61,468 bases of DNA from a virus: positions 1 through 61,468 of IMG/VR virus record IMGVR_UViG_3300043313_000323. The stretch is one strand, 5' to 3'. Positions within the stretch are counted from its first letter, which is position 1, and the number at the start of each line of letters is the position of its first letter. The translations under genes were made by a program, and so were the position numbers. Below are positions 13,555-23,699 of this stretch, in pieces. The notes beneath the pieces are model-generated. The model ran no database searches. It saw only the letters and a list, made by a program, of their open reading frames with translations, and was not told the DNA's origin.

Positions 13555-13734
13555 TTACTCCTCCTGCTCGATGATTCGAGCGACGGCGTCTTCCATCTTG
13601 GCCAAATTCGTCAGGCCCTTCCTGAACCGCTCCAGACCTTTGTCGGTCGGATCGGACATCAGCACGTCGAACATCTTGCAGAAGTTTTGACGCACCGCCG
13701 CCTGCAGCACCTCATCTAGATCGCGCGCGTTCAC
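13555..13734 (-). CDS. hypothetical helical protein, 59 aa
   Basis: The GTG at 13734 overlaps the endolysin stop (GTGA). The translation NARDLDEVLQAAVRQNFCKM continues with FDVLMSDPTDKGLERFRKGL and AKMEDAVARIIEQEE. It is helical and soluble. Tight coupling to the endolysin suggests a lysis-cassette role; none is known. Confidence 0.65.
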   Translation of the reverse strand: MNARDLDEVLQAAVRQNFCKMFDVLMSDPTDKGLERFRKGLTNLAKMEDAVARIIEQEE

Positions 13735-14798
13735 GACACCGGAACGCCGTTGATGATGACGGTGACGTTGCCGGTCACCTCGATGTCGAGCCGCACGGTT
13801 GCGGGATGATGCGGTCGCTCTGGCAGCGGCGGCCTCTCTTCACCCGGCGGCAGCTCAACCTCCTCCGCAGGACCACCCAGCACGGTCGCGATGGCCTCGC
13901 AAACCGCGTCGAAGTTTTCCTCGTAGGCTGCGGCATCAGCCGTCGAGTCAACGAAGGCCACCTCCAGAAGCACAGCCGGTTCGTCTGTATTATTCAAAAA
14001 ATAGAGGTCGGTTCTTTTTTTGGCACCGCGATCCGGCAGCATCATCACCTCTGCCATCGCTCCCGACAGATCGGCCGCGAGTTCGTCCTGCGTGATGAAT
14101 AGGCATTCGACGCCCATCTTCTTGTCGGTGGGCTGATAGGCGTTGAAGTGGACCGACACGTCGAGCTGACGGTCGCGCGCGTTATGGGCCGAGACGATGC
14201 ACTCCAAATTCTCGCTCTGGGTGGTCGAGGTGTTATCGTGAAACACATAGACCTCAACGCCGCGCGCCTCCAGCTTGTCAGCCACGCGCTCAACGACGCG
14301 CCTCGCCTCGTCTACTTCGTCCAAAACTCCTGCGGCTCCGCGAATTTTCTGGCCATGGCCTGAGCTGATGACGATGGATTCGTATGGCATGGTGACCTCC
14401 TCCAGAGGCTGATACTCGATGATCACTTCGTCGTCGGTGCTGAGCCCAAGCGCCGCCATGACGCCGGGGCTGACATCGGCGCACCTGTCAGTATCGATGT
14501 GCGGTCCCCAGTCAGCGGGCCGCGCGCTCACGCTCGCGCCCGTCCGCGCGTTGCGCACCAGCACCAGCATGTGCGGGAGCATGTCCTTCGGTGTCAGTTC
14601 GTAGTCCCACCTTGTGGCGATGTAGAATTGCTCAGGGTCGAGCCTGCGCGCGAGGCCGGTTGTCCCCGGCGGTTGCTGATCTAGGAATAGCTCAGGCGCG
14701 TCGCTCACCTCGTAATAAAAAGCGAGCCCTTCGTCAGGATCGACTCCGGTGTCGTCAGGTCCACCAAACCAACTGACCTTGCCTTTTAAGGTTGTCAT
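13731..14798 (-). CDS. endolysin, N-acetylmuramoyl-L-alanine amidase (Amidase_3), 355 aa
   Basis: The catalytic domain starts near residue 140. The zinc-ligand pattern of Amidase_3 enzymes is complete: SSGHG (His148), DEAR (Glu164), VHFNA (His217) and LLEVAFVD (Glu279). The enzyme would cleave the amide bond between MurNAc and the stem peptide. Residues 1-135 form a separate domain with VRNARTGASVSARPADWGPH and ALGLSTDDEV, which resembles an RlpA-like double-psi barrel found beside phage lysins. There is no signal peptide, so release needs a holin. The start overlaps the upstream stop (ATGA). Confidence 0.9.
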   Translation of the reverse strand: MTTLKGKVSWFGGPDDTGVDPDEGLAFYYEVSDAPELFLDQQPPGTTGLARRLDPEQFYIATRWDYELTPKDMLPHMLVLVRNARTGASVSARPADWGPHIDTDRCADVSPGVMAALGLSTDDEVIIEYQPLEEVTMPYESIVISSGHGQKIRGAAGVLDEVDEARRVVERVADKLEARGVEVYVFHDNTSTTQSENLECIVSAHNARDRQLDVSVHFNAYQPTDKKMGVECLFITQDELAADLSGAMAEVMMLPDRGAKKRTDLYFLNNTDEPAVLLEVAFVDSTADAAAYEENFDAVCEAIATVLGGPAEEVELPPGEERPPLPERPHHPATVRLDIEVTGNVTVIINGVPVS

Positions 14799-15100
14799 TG
14801 TGGCTTCGCTTTCTGCGGTGAGATGTGCAGCTCGCGCGTCATCACATCAACGATGCGGTTGATGCTGTTCTCGTTCTTGTCGATGTCCTGTTGCAGCTTT
14901 GCGATGGAGAGCTTCATCTCCTCCATTCTGAGGACGGTGTACTCAGCGCCCCTCGTCTCCATAATGTGGACTCGGGTTTCGAGCTTCACCATGTACGCCA
15001 GCCCGCTCGCCGTGAACGCCCCTATCGCGATGAACTGAGCGATCAAAAAGTAGATGAGGGTGCTGTTGTCCCTCATCCACGACTTTGCACTTTCGACCAC
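14795..15100 (-). CDS. membrane-anchored coiled-coil lysis protein (i-spanin or holin candidate), 101 aa
   Basis: The GTG at 15100 is supported by GGAGG five bases upstream. One N-terminal transmembrane helix (about residues 13-36, LIYFLIAQFIAIGAFTASGL) is followed by a long coiled coil (residues 45-90). This topology fits an inner-membrane spanin or an XhlA-like membrane protein. It sits immediately before the endolysin and overlaps it by ATGA. Confidence 0.7.
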   Translation of the reverse strand: MVESAKSWMRDNSTLIYFLIAQFIAIGAFTASGLAYMVKLETRVHIMETRGAEYTVLRMEEMKLSIAKLQQDIDKNENSINRIVDVMTRELHISPQKAKPQ

Positions 15101-15188
15101 GACTTCCTCCTGCTCTGATGCGCGCGGCGATGGCGCTAAACGCAGCCACCATCCTGCGGCGGCGCTCTTCGCAGGATCGACAGGTCAT
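14943..15188 (-). CDS. possible small CxxC basic protein, overlapping frame
   Basis: The ATG at 15188 overlaps the upstream stop as ATGA, so coupling is possible. The N-terminus MTCRSCEERRRRMVAAFSAI resembles short CxxC-xxRR proteins often seen in phage lysis cassettes. However, two thirds of the frame overlaps the coiled-coil membrane gene out of frame, and the C-terminal half looks like noise. It is reported with low confidence. Confidence 0.3.
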   Translation of the reverse strand: MTCRSCEERRRRMVAAFSAIAARIRAGGSRGRKCKVVDEGQQHPHLLFDRSVHRDRGVHGERAGVHGEARNPSPHYGDEGR

Positions 15189-15469
15189 TTCGGAGCGAGC
15201 TTGGTGGCGAAATCTTCCATGGTCAGCGGCGGCTGACCCTCCAGCGCGCGGACCCGGTTCTCATGGTCGAACAGCACTTCCTGCTCCTGCGTCGGCGTTG
15301 GCGGCACCGGCTCAGGCTCGACGTAAGGGTCAGGCACACCACCTTCCTCGACCCACTTCAGGTACTCCGCATAGTCGCGATTAGCCTCGTCGGGCGGGAT
15401 GCTAGCACCATCCTCGACGCGGATCACGCCGCAGGGCTCTTCCGCTGCAGTCAGTTTGTACTCAGCCAT
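15185..15469 (-). CDS. small tail-fibre-associated protein, 94 aa
   Basis: AGGAG lies before the ATG at 15469. The sequence GASIPPDEANRDYAEYLKWVEEGG-PDPY is a motif common in phage proteins downstream of tail fibres, and a Pro-rich EPEPVPPTPTQEQ follows. It may help fibre assembly. That role is inferred from position. Confidence 0.65.
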   Translation of the reverse strand: MAEYKLTAAEEPCGVIRVEDGASIPPDEANRDYAEYLKWVEEGGVPDPYVEPEPVPPTPTQEQEVLFDHENRVRALEGQPPLTMEDFATKLAPK

Positions 15470-15479
15470 CAAAGTCTCC

Positions 15480-15905
15480 TCATTTCTGTTCTAGCTTGTC
15501 CAGCCGCGCCATGATCGTATCGAGCTTCGCCATGAGCGGATCAGGCGGCAATGTCGGTGGCGGCTGTTCGCTGAACGTCTCGGTCTCTAGATTGTAGACC
15601 TTGTTTCCCAAATCCTTCTGGGGATCAGCGCCATGGTAGTTGTCGATCTCCACCACGATGTGCCCCTGCGGAAAGATCATCGCGGCATCATGCACCGCAG
15701 GACCGACAACGTAGCCGCCCACGTCCTCGCGCCAGACCGCAGCGATGACGACATTCCACGGACTGAAGTTGGTGCCGGGATGAACGTACTCATACCAATC
15801 GACACCATCGCTCTCGCGCTGGGCAAACATCGCACCGACAGGCGCGTCCTCCCGCGTCTCGGCTGGCATGTACCGTTTCCATAGACCATGATTGATGTGA
15901 GGCAT
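15480..15905 (-). CDS. tail fibre accessory protein, 141 aa
   Basis: The ATG at 15905 shares bases with the upstream fibre stop (TGATG) and has a TAGGAT-type ribosome-binding site. A beta-rich body (WYEYVHPGTNFSPWNVVIAAVWR, then VVEIDNYHG) ends in a short coiled coil (LMAKLDTIMARLDKLEQK). Position after the fibre array suggests a fibre chaperone or small fibre component. Confidence 0.6.
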   Translation of the reverse strand: MPHINHGLWKRYMPAETREDAPVGAMFAQRESDGVDWYEYVHPGTNFSPWNVVIAAVWREDVGGYVVGPAVHDAAMIFPQGHIVVEIDNYHGADPQKDLGNKVYNLETETFSEQPPPTLPPDPLMAKLDTIMARLDKLEQK

Positions 15906-16996
15906 CAGGCGTATCCTATGGTCCACCAGCCGGTGGTGAGAAACTGCAAGTAGCGGTATCTACCGACAACGGCCCCCACACGATAGTCAGAAGGAAATAC
16001 GTTGAACTGAATGCCGGTGATGACAGCGCCGCCATACGGCTCGTACATGGTATTGATGGGACCGCCGGGATCACCGGCATGGACCAATCGCGCGTTGTTG
16101 ACGTAGGGCGCGAGGTTCGGTGGTGGCGTCGGCGCTGGTAACGACGTGAAGTCTCGCGTCGTCCAGAACTTGTACTGGGTGCCGTTGCCGTAGGACCAGC
16201 CGCCCATGTAGAAGTTGCCGTCGCTGGAAAGCCCGAAGTTGCAGGCAAATGCGCCGGGACGGTGAAACGTCATACAGGCGTCGTAGGGGCCGACGCCTTT
16301 TATCTCGATGGTGCCAGAACCTTGTGGTTGATAGATGAGGGCTTGGGATTGTATCGTTAACGGCCCCATCGTATCCCCGGCCTTGTTCACCGGGGTGTAG
16401 TTGAAATCGCTGGTGCCCCACAGGCGACCGTTGACGGCGTAGACGTAGCCGCCGTTCAGGACGTAGTTCGAACCGTCGTAGTAGAGATAATGCTGATTGG
16501 CTGCAGCGCCGAGATAGATGATGCCTGACGTTGGTGCGTTGGGTCGCGCCGCGACGATGTCGCCTCCGACGTTCAGCCCGCCGCCGTTGATCGCTATCCC
16601 ACCCGCGACGGTCAGTGGACCAGTCATTGAATCGCCGGTCTTGCTGACGGCACCGACGCTTGCCGGTGTCACTTGCGTCCACTGGCCGCTCAGCCTGCCG
16701 TAGAGCTTGCCGTCGTTCGGCGCTTCAGGAAGGCCGCCATCCGCTGCAGGCGGGATCACCGTCCAAGCAGCGTCCATCCTGCCGTAGAGCGAACCATCGG
16801 ATGGAGCTTCACCGAGACCGCCGGGAGGTCCGGGCGTTCCGGTCTCGCCTGTCGGCCCCGGATCGCCCTTGGTGCCCGGTACGCCTTGCGGACCCTGCGG
16901 GCCGACATCGCCCTTCGGTCCTTCAGTGCCCGGAGGACCGGCGGGACCGGCCGGTCCAGTTTGCGGGACGTTGAGCAGAATGGTTTCACTCGGCAT
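15905..16996 (-). CDS. collagen-like tail fibre, 363 aa
   Basis: The N-terminus has about 15 G-x-y triplets ([22 protein letters not shown] and on), then two copies of a APxDGxLYGRxxxxWTxVxP motif. A central phage-fibre segment [17 protein letters not shown] and [16 protein letters not shown] follows. The C-terminus carries a distinct beta-rich domain. This is the last of the fibre genes and differs from its neighbours at the C-terminus. It is likely a receptor-binding or side fibre. Confidence 0.8.
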   Translation of the reverse strand: MPSETILLNVPQTGPAGPAGPPGTEGPKGDVGPQGPQGVPGTKGDPGPTGETGTPGPPGGLGEAPSDGSLYGRMDAAWTVIPPAADGGLPEAPNDGKLYGRLSGQWTQVTPASVGAVSKTGDSMTGPLTVAGGIAINGGGLNVGGDIVAARPNAPTSGIIYLGAAANQHYLYYDGSNYVLNGGYVYAVNGRLWGTSDFNYTPVNKAGDTMGPLTIQSQALIYQPQGSGTIEIKGVGPYDACMTFHRPGAFACNFGLSSDGNFYMGGWSYGNGTQYKFWTTRDFTSLPAPTPPPNLAPYVNNARLVHAGDPGGPINTMYEPYGGAVITGIQFNVFPSDYRVGAVVGRYRYLQFLTTGWWTIGYA

Positions 16997-18264
16997 TACA
17001 GCCTCGCATCGAATTTGATCATGTTTGCATAGGTCAAGGTAGCCGGGGCGTGAGTTGTGAGGGGGATCAGGTTCACAGTTCCGCTTATCATAAGGTCACC
17101 GCCGGTCGGCTCTATGTGACCGTTTGAACCTACTACGGCGTTGCTAATCTGACCCGCAGCATTCCAAGGAGGGCTTTCAAAATCAAACGTGGTCGCCATG
17201 AGAGAAACCGTTGGATACACTCTGTACGGCACAATGGGCTGATGCTGAAAAGTTATTGCCGCAGCGCCGCCTACCGCCACAGCGCCGTTACAGAACCCAC
17301 CCAAGCGAGCCCTGTTGAATTGGAGGTAGCGGTAGCAAATCAGGCTCTCCTCACCGGCTGGCCGCATGATCAGCGCCGAATTTTCGGCGGACGGCGCTTC
17401 GATGCCGGGTAGAACGATGAGGCCGGTGATATCCAAAAAATCATCATTGCTGGAAAACATATTCTCGGTCCCGGTGACACCAATGTAACTCCCGGCCGTC
17501 CATGCGTTGGCGGGCGCAGAAGTGGTTGACCCGGCCGCTATGCAAAAGATGATGTTCAATCCGGTTTGGTTCTCTTTCGACCATGTCCCCAACGTGTCAC
17601 CGGGGATGGTAAACACCTTGTACTGCCATGTGTTGGCGGCGGCCGTGAAGCTGAACGTGTACGCTCGCGTGAGATTTCCGTTTCGTATAGACCCGGAGTA
17701 CGTTCCCGGTCGTTTAACGCGCATCCAACAGGCAAACGTCAGCGGCTTGGCTGCGGGCGTCCCCCAAGCAAGACGCGCCACCCTGTACCCTTCGATGGAG
17801 TGCTGAATAAGAAATTCATCTGTCGCAGCCGTCACCCCGCCAGCGGTCCCCACCCAGCATCGCAATGCAAAACTAAAACCGGGCAACTCGGTCGGCTGCA
17901 GCCCCATACGCACACTGTTCAAGGTGCCCCATGATCCGCCGCTCCTGTACTGAAGCCAGCCGTCACAAACTCTGGCTACGTTAGCCGTGACGGTTGCGGT
18001 GCCAGTTTCCTGATTGATCTCCATCGACCCATTGATCTGCATTCCTGAAAACGCAAGCGTATCGAGCGGAGCTGCGGCGATGTTGTTGCGTGCCTGCGTG
18101 CGCTGCCCCTTCGTCGCGGGCAGCACATCGCTCGTCAGCGTCTGCGCGATGTCGTAGCGCACCGCACCTGACGACGGCTGGCTCATCACCCACTTCTCAC
18201 CGTCCCATGTGTAGTTGCCGAAGGCTTGGCCCACGGTCGGCGCGCTGGGGAAATCCATCGCCAT
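16996..18264 (-). CDS. tail fibre paralogue, 422 aa
   Basis: The N-terminus [22 protein letters not shown] is a baseplate-attachment-type motif shared with the next two fibres. The linker [10 protein letters not shown], then [15 protein letters not shown] and [12 protein letters not shown], is followed by the shared [15 protein letters not shown] and [11 protein letters not shown] segments. The final part before the ARL C-terminus is divergent. It starts by TAATG overlap. Confidence 0.8.
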   Translation of the reverse strand: MAMDFPSAPTVGQAFGNYTWDGEKWVMSQPSSGAVRYDIAQTLTSDVLPATKGQRTQARNNIAAAPLDTLAFSGMQINGSMEINQETGTATVTANVARVCDGWLQYRSGGSWGTLNSVRMGLQPTELPGFSFALRCWVGTAGGVTAATDEFLIQHSIEGYRVARLAWGTPAAKPLTFACWMRVKRPGTYSGSIRNGNLTRAYTFSFTAAANTWQYKVFTIPGDTLGTWSKENQTGLNIIFCIAAGSTTSAPANAWTAGSYIGVTGTENMFSSNDDFLDITGLIVLPGIEAPSAENSALIMRPAGEESLICYRYLQFNRARLGGFCNGAVAVGGAAAITFQHQPIVPYRVYPTVSLMATTFDFESPPWNAAGQISNAVVGSNGHIEPTGGDLMISGTVNLIPLTTHAPATLTYANMIKFDARL

Positions 18265-18266
18265 GG

Positions 18267-19604
18267 TCAGAGCCTCGCGTTGTAAGAGACGTGGCCGGGA
18301 TTGAAGACGACGACTTTGTTGACAACTCCAGAAGTTGTTGATGTACAGGTTATCTGCGCACCATCGGGATATGTGTTCCCGCCAACGACAGTGATGTCGC
18401 GCATCGCGCTATAAAGATCATTGATCGCGCCCACTCCGTTACTGAACAGCGCGGCTGTCGGCGCGGCCCGCATAACCGGAGAGAACGTCTCCGCAGTATT
18501 GACCTGTGTCGCCGCGCCAAACACAGCAAGCGTAGTTGAGTTTTTTCGCCAGTATCGTCTGCATAGCTGCAGCTCCTGATCGAACGGCCTTGTGGTGAAC
18601 GGCGCGCGGGCCGCTGACGGAGTCTCGATGCCGGGAAGGATGACAAGCCCAGAGATATACATTCCGCAGTTCGTCGCTGACAGGAAGTTAGACTGACCCG
18701 CCGCATTGAAATAATTGCCAGCCTGCCACGCATTGAGAACCGGAGCGGTGTAGACGCCCGTTGGCGCATATGCTCCGATAGTTAGATAGATTCCGATGCC
18801 GGTGTCCTTCAGCCACGTCCCCGACGTGTCTGGCGGGACCGTGAAGGTGATGAACTGCCAAGCATTCCTGACGGATGCCGTCGTCACATAAGAGCGATTG
18901 GTAGCAGAATTGCGAATCGCAATACTGGCAACGCCCTCTATGTTCGATAGCGCCCAGAAGCCTATCGTCACCGGCTGCGCGTTGACCGTGCCCCATGCCA
19001 GTCGCGCAGCGCGCGTGCCTTCGACGCGGGTCAAAAAATTGATGAAGGCATCCGCTGGACCCGTAGGAAGAACTGACCCGGCATAAACAACCAAGCTGGC
19101 TTTGTACCCCGGAGGAACAGTATCGACATGCTGTCCGGTGAGGACATCTCCGGTGATCTGGGCGTTGCTGGTTGACCAGTTGTCAACCGGATATGTCGTT
19201 GTCGCTGGAGTTCCGATGTTGTTGCCAAACTCCTGACTGACCTCCATCGCGCCGTTCACTTGAATGCCGCTGTAACCCATCGCATCGAACGGAGCTGCGT
19301 ACACATTTTTCCGGGCCTGCACTTGTTGCGCATCAATCAACGCCTGCGCGGTGCTGTGCAGCACTGCATCGTAGCCCGCGCCACCGAGAACCGTGATCCA
19401 CTGCTCCGAGTTTCCGTCATTGTATCGGCAGAACAAAACGCCGGTCGCACTGTTGAGCCACAGCGATCCGACAGGCGCGGTTGGTGGTGTGTCAGCGACG
19501 TAGATCGGGCCGTAGCCCGCCGCGCTGTCCCACTTCTCGCCGTCCCACGTCCACCCCTGATAGACTTGGCCGATGGTCGGTGCGTTGGGGAAGTCAAATG
19601 CCAT
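18267..19604 (-). CDS. tail fibre paralogue, 445 aa
   Basis: It shares FPNAPTIGQVYQGWTWDGEKWD, IYVADTPPTAPVGSLWLNSATG, IQVNGAMEVSQE, RLAWGT, TIGFW, LVILPGIETPSAARAPF and LQLCRRYW with its neighbours. The C-terminal about 90 residues differ and end in SYNARL. This pattern, a conserved trunk and a variable tip, is typical of receptor-binding proteins. Confidence 0.8.
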   Translation of the reverse strand: MAFDFPNAPTIGQVYQGWTWDGEKWDSAAGYGPIYVADTPPTAPVGSLWLNSATGVLFCRYNDGNSEQWITVLGGAGYDAVLHSTAQALIDAQQVQARKNVYAAPFDAMGYSGIQVNGAMEVSQEFGNNIGTPATTTYPVDNWSTSNAQITGDVLTGQHVDTVPPGYKASLVVYAGSVLPTGPADAFINFLTRVEGTRAARLAWGTVNAQPVTIGFWALSNIEGVASIAIRNSATNRSYVTTASVRNAWQFITFTVPPDTSGTWLKDTGIGIYLTIGAYAPTGVYTAPVLNAWQAGNYFNAAGQSNFLSATNCGMYISGLVILPGIETPSAARAPFTTRPFDQELQLCRRYWRKNSTTLAVFGAATQVNTAETFSPVMRAAPTAALFSNGVGAINDLYSAMRDITVVGGNTYPDGAQITCTSTTSGVVNKVVVFNPGHVSYNARL

Positions 19605-19607
19605 CGT

Positions 19608-20966
19608 TCATAGCCTCGCGCTCGCTATCCAAGTGGCGTTGCCGCCATCCCAGCCTTGGAAGTTGGTGGCACCCAGTATTTGAAATGAAAACTGATCCAG
19701 CGTTCCTGTGCGCACTACTGGATTAAACGCAACGGCTGATCCGCCAGACCAATATTGCCATCCATTAAACGTGAGAGTTGGCGTGGCTCGCTTGCGAACG
19801 GAAAACCGGACGCTGTCATAGTTCACAGAGCCCGATGGAAGCGTCCCGTAATAGATAGTTGGCCCCTGTCCAATTTCGTAATACCTCTGGCACGTCAGCA
19901 GTTCCTGATCGTAAGGCCTCATGATGTATGGTGCGCGTTCAGCGGGCGGCGCTTCGATGCCGGGAAGCACAACAACGCCGGTAATGCGGAACACGTCCGT
20001 AGTTGCGGCGACTGCGTTCACCTGTCCCGGTGCGGCATTGTAGCTGGTAGTCATCCACACATTCGTGGTTGGCGTTGTTTTGGTGACCCCCGACGCCATC
20101 GCAAAACTTAGTCCGATTGATCCGGTATTGTCGTTCGGCCAATTGCCATCGGTACAACCGGGAATGGTGACAACGTGGTACTCCCATTTTTCCGATACAA
20201 CCTGACTATAGGTCGTGGCGTATGAACGGTGTGGAGTTAAATTGCTGTTGATGACAATACTGTACACCCCCGTCCTTTTGTGCGCTGACCAAAATCCAAT
20301 AGTTATCGGTCGGGCTGACGCGGTGCCCCACGCAAGACGCGCTGTGCGACTGCCCTCGATGTTGGTGAACATCTGAACGAAATCGTCGGCAGCTAAAGTT
20401 GGCTTCGCTGTCGTTGGCACCATCTGAGCGAAATATTGAAGACCCACCGGGACAAAGCCCACACCATTAACGACTCTCGCTGAGACAGCCAACGACGCTC
20501 CGACAAAGTAGTAACGCCAACCACCGTCAGAGATATATGCAAATGGAGTCGTGTATTCGATCAGAGTGTCCTGATTGACATCGAACGAACCGTTCACTTG
20601 CATCCCGTTGTACGCGAGCCCATCGAGCGGGGCTGCGGCGATGTTCTGTCGAGCTTGGGTTTGTTGCGCTGATGTCAGCGTCTGCACTGCTCCGTAGCGC
20701 ACGACATCAGCAGGCCCGCCGGAAATAACCGCCGCCCATTGCGCTGAGTCACCATCAAAATAGCGAACGTAGAGCCTGCCCGTCGCACTATTCCACCAGA
20801 GTGAACCAACCGGCGCGGCGGGCGCGGCATCGGCAATGTAGATCGCGCCGTAGCCAGTGCCGCTGGTCCATTTCTCACCGTCCCAAGTGTAGACAGGCTG
20901 ACCCGCGACCGGCGGGTTGGGCCACGTCTGACCAACAGTTGGCGTGCTGGGAAAATCAAACGCCAT
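19608..20966 (-). CDS. tail fibre paralogue, 452 aa
   Basis: The N-terminal FPSTPTVGQTW...YTWDGEKW is followed by [62 protein letters not shown] and LLTCQRYYE. The C-terminal tip is unique and ends in WIASARL. It is one member of a tandem family of four. Confidence 0.8.
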   Translation of the reverse strand: MAFDFPSTPTVGQTWPNPPVAGQPVYTWDGEKWTSGTGYGAIYIADAAPAAPVGSLWWNSATGRLYVRYFDGDSAQWAAVISGGPADVVRYGAVQTLTSAQQTQARQNIAAAPLDGLAYNGMQVNGSFDVNQDTLIEYTTPFAYISDGGWRYYFVGASLAVSARVVNGVGFVPVGLQYFAQMVPTTAKPTLAADDFVQMFTNIEGSRTARLAWGTASARPITIGFWSAHKRTGVYSIVINSNLTPHRSYATTYSQVVSEKWEYHVVTIPGCTDGNWPNDNTGSIGLSFAMASGVTKTTPTTNVWMTTSYNAAPGQVNAVAATTDVFRITGVVVLPGIEAPPAERAPYIMRPYDQELLTCQRYYEIGQGPTIYYGTLPSGSVNYDSVRFSVRKRATPTLTFNGWQYWSGGSAVAFNPVVRTGTLDQFSFQILGATNFQGWDGGNATWIASARL

Positions 20967-20969
20967 CGG

Positions 20970-22712
20970 TCATATCCTCGCGTCCGCTGTAACTTTTTGA
21001 AGATCAATGAAGTTCAGCGCAGCCATGCTCTTGGAAAGCATAAGGGTTCTATTGTCTGCTCCCACGAAGAGACTGTCCCAGTTTGAAAAAGTTACCCCGT
21101 CTTGAATATCGCCAAGGGCTGTTACAGTTGGCGAACCGCGCATGGCCACAGGAAGAGTGTAGGTAAACCAAAATGCTGGAGCAGCGGGATTGATCAGGCG
21201 CGAAATCATTAAGTCGGCTCCCCCGCCCACGAAAAAATACCGCTGACACGCCAACAGCTCATGATCGAACGGCCGCAGGATCAACGACGACTGTGCAGCC
21301 GATGGAGCGTCGGGTCCGGGTAGAATAACGACACCACCAAGGCGGAAAACATCGGAGACCGCAGCGACAGCGTTCACTTGACCGGGGGCCGCAGCGTAGT
21401 TCGCGTTGTGCCAAGCATTTGCCGCTGGTGCGGTGGCGGTAGTACCAGAGGAGAGTGTCCACACTATCGAAAAACCAATGCCACTATCGACTTTCCACAC
21501 TCCGCTCGTCTCACCGGGAATGGTGATGACCTTGTACTCGTTCGCATCGGCCACGTTCTGGGTAAAACTCGCAATGTAAGAGCGAGAGCCATCGAAATTT
21601 CCCACTCTCAAACTATACAGACCGGGCCTGTGAGCGGCTGTCCAGAATCCAATCGTGATCGGCTGCGCATTCGGCGTACCCCACCCCAACCGCGCTATGC
21701 GATAGCCTTCGACTTTGTACTGGACATAACTTCCATCATTGGCACCCTGCGTCGGCCAAGGGGTTATGACCGTTACCGCGAGGTGTTTTTGAAAACCGGG
21801 AAAGCGCGCCCCGGATTGCGATGCAGCCAAAGTTGCCCCGCCACCGCCCCATGCCCAGACATCGCAGACATTATACCCGACGCTGGCCGCACCCATCTGC
21901 GCCACCTCGAAACTGCCATTAACTTGAATCCCATTGTAAGCAGCCGCGTCGAGCTGAGCTGCATAGACGTTCTGTCGCGCTTGCGTGCGCTGGCTTTCCG
22001 TCAGCGCCTGCACCGCGTCATAACGAACGCCATTACTGTCGCCCAGCGCGGCGATGTTAGACCGCGCCCGCCACTGCTGCTCGGCATTCAGCGTTTGCGT
22101 TGTATCGAATGCCACCGCGCCAATTGCGGCAGCACTGACGCTCGGAGGCGCGATCACCCACTGCGTGGAATTTCCGTCGTTGTAGCGAATATAAATCAGA
22201 CCAGTGCTTGACTGAAACCAGAGACTGTTGTCGCCAGCACCAACCGGCGGCGTGTCGGACACCAAGACAGCGACGCCACCACCGGGTCCGGGAATGCCCT
22301 GCGGTCCCATCGGTCCCTGTGGACCTTCCGGTCCAATCAGCGATATGCCTGCAGGCCATGCGCCAGCATGCTTCGGACCAAACCAGAAATGCGTCGTGGT
22401 ATTGATGTAGAAGTCGCCATCGACACCTGTGCCGACAGTCGGATCGCCCTCACCATAAAGAACGCCTTTGCCAGCTTGGCCGGGATCACCCTGAACACCT
22501 TGCGGACCCTGCGGCCCCGGATAGCCGGGTGGACCGGCGGGACCGGGCGGGCCGGGATCGCCTACAGGGCCTTTTTCACCGGCAGGGCCTACGGGACCAA
22601 CAGGTCCGGGCGGACCAATCGGAGAGATGGCAAGCATCGTATTGCTGGGCGTGAAAGTCGCCAGCGTGATGCGCGGCAATCCGTTGCCAAGTTCAAAGAG
22701 AGGGGCTGGCAT
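20970..22712 (-). CDS. collagen-like tail fibre, 580 aa (longest of the array)
   Basis: About 20 G-x-y triplets ([19 protein letters not shown] and on) form a collagen-like stalk within residues 30-80, with a second short stretch near 130. The trunk carries the same motifs as the next three genes ([45 protein letters not shown]) and then a unique tip. As the first fibre gene it is probably the main fibre. Confidence 0.82.
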   Translation of the reverse strand: MPAPLFELGNGLPRITLATFTPSNTMLAISPIGPPGPVGPVGPAGEKGPVGDPGPPGPAGPPGYPGPQGPQGVQGDPGQAGKGVLYGEGDPTVGTGVDGDFYINTTTHFWFGPKHAGAWPAGISLIGPEGPQGPMGPQGIPGPGGGVAVLVSDTPPVGAGDNSLWFQSSTGLIYIRYNDGNSTQWVIAPPSVSAAAIGAVAFDTTQTLNAEQQWRARSNIAALGDSNGVRYDAVQALTESQRTQARQNVYAAQLDAAAYNGIQVNGSFEVAQMGAASVGYNVCDVWAWGGGGATLAASQSGARFPGFQKHLAVTVITPWPTQGANDGSYVQYKVEGYRIARLGWGTPNAQPITIGFWTAAHRPGLYSLRVGNFDGSRSYIASFTQNVADANEYKVITIPGETSGVWKVDSGIGFSIVWTLSSGTTATAPAANAWHNANYAAAPGQVNAVAAVSDVFRLGGVVILPGPDAPSAAQSSLILRPFDHELLACQRYFFVGGGADLMISRLINPAAPAFWFTYTLPVAMRGSPTVTALGDIQDGVTFSNWDSLFVGADNRTLMLSKSMAALNFIDLQKVTADARI

Positions 22713-23089
22713 TATCGCGTCGTCCCTTCGACCACAATGGCGCTACCTTCCCAGAGACGCTCCTGAAAGCTGTTGGTCATCAGTCGAACCATGTCGCAGT
22801 AATACTGGCCCGCCGCGAGATGGGTGAGGTGGGCGCGGTCGATCAGCACGGTGAATGTGCCGCCGGTCGCGTTGGTAATGATGATGCCACCATCCGGCGA
22901 GAACACCGAAACCAGTGCTTCATGGTCGGTTTCCTGCATTCGGATTTCTAGCTTGAGCAGCGATCCGGTCAGATCAATCGGCGTGACAGTCCCGGTAGCC
23001 TCATCGACCGTCCCGTAGAGGAACGGCACGATCCAGTCCTCGTTCTTGGCGATGTTCATGATGCCAGAATAATACGAAGGACCAGCCAT
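22712..23089 (-). CDS. hypothetical virion-associated protein, 125 aa
   Basis: The beta-rich sequence ([14 protein letters not shown], then [13 protein letters not shown], and [28 protein letters not shown]) resembles the small Ig-like or BppU N-terminal-like proteins often placed before phage fibres. The stop overlaps the following fibre start. A connector or fibre-adaptor role is inferred. Confidence 0.65.
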   Translation of the reverse strand: MAGPSYYSGIMNIAKNEDWIVPFLYGTVDEATGTVTPIDLTGSLLKLEIRMQETDHEALVSVFSPDGGIIITNATGGTFTVLIDRAHLTHLAAGQYYCDMVRLMTNSFQERLWEGSAIVVEGTTR

Positions 23090-23092
23090 GGC

Positions 23093-23689
23093 TTATGTCT
23101 TCTTTTTGCCGCGCAGCGTGCGCGCTTGCAGTCCGGCGAATCGGGCCTCGACATCCTCGTAGGTTAGAATGGTGGGCGTGTCTGAACCAAGGTCAGTGAG
23201 ACATTCCGCCTCGACGGTGCGGCTCTGTTGCGCCAGCGTCGTCATCTGGCTGTTCAGGCTGATGGCGTCCCCAGCCGTGATCGTGTAGGCAGCGCCGTCT
23301 TGGGTGAAACTGATGACATCCGCTGTCGGCAGCGATGCCGCGTATTGCGCGAGATTGCTGATCAGCGTCTGGCTGGCGCGGTCGGTCTTGGCGGGGATGC
23401 TGTTGAACATCAGACCGGCTTCCGTGACATCCCATCGTGACTGGCTGGAAAACAGTTTCAATATTTCCGGTGTCTCGACCGGTTCGGCGTATTGACGCGG
23501 ATCGTTTCCCTCCGTCCACGGCCTGCCATCGGGCGTCGCAGACAACTCACCAATGCGCCCCAAGGTGGCCAAGGGATAGGGGTACGGAATGATCCGCACA
23601 CCATCGCCGTAGGCCGTTGATGGCACGGCGGCGTCGGCGTCACTGTGATACGCCAGCACGGCCCCACCTCGACAATAGAGAAGGTTCAT
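23093..23689 (-). CDS. tail fibre assembly-like protein, 198 aa
   Basis: A good GGGGATTCAA region lies before the ATG at 23689. The N-terminus begins NLLYCRGGAVLAYHSD, and the centre is YPYPLATLGRIGELS. The C-terminal helix region is VISFTQDGAAYTITAGDAIS then LNSQMTTLAQQSRTVEAEC, a layout like DUF4376-type domains attached to fibre chaperones. The assignment is moderate. Confidence 0.6.
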   Translation of the reverse strand: MNLLYCRGGAVLAYHSDADAAVPSTAYGDGVRIIPYPYPLATLGRIGELSATPDGRPWTEGNDPRQYAEPVETPEILKLFSSQSRWDVTEAGLMFNSIPAKTDRASQTLISNLAQYAASLPTADVISFTQDGAAYTITAGDAISLNSQMTTLAQQSRTVEAECLTDLGSDTPTILTYEDVEARFAGLQARTLRGKKKT

Positions 23690-23699
23690 TTGAATCCCC

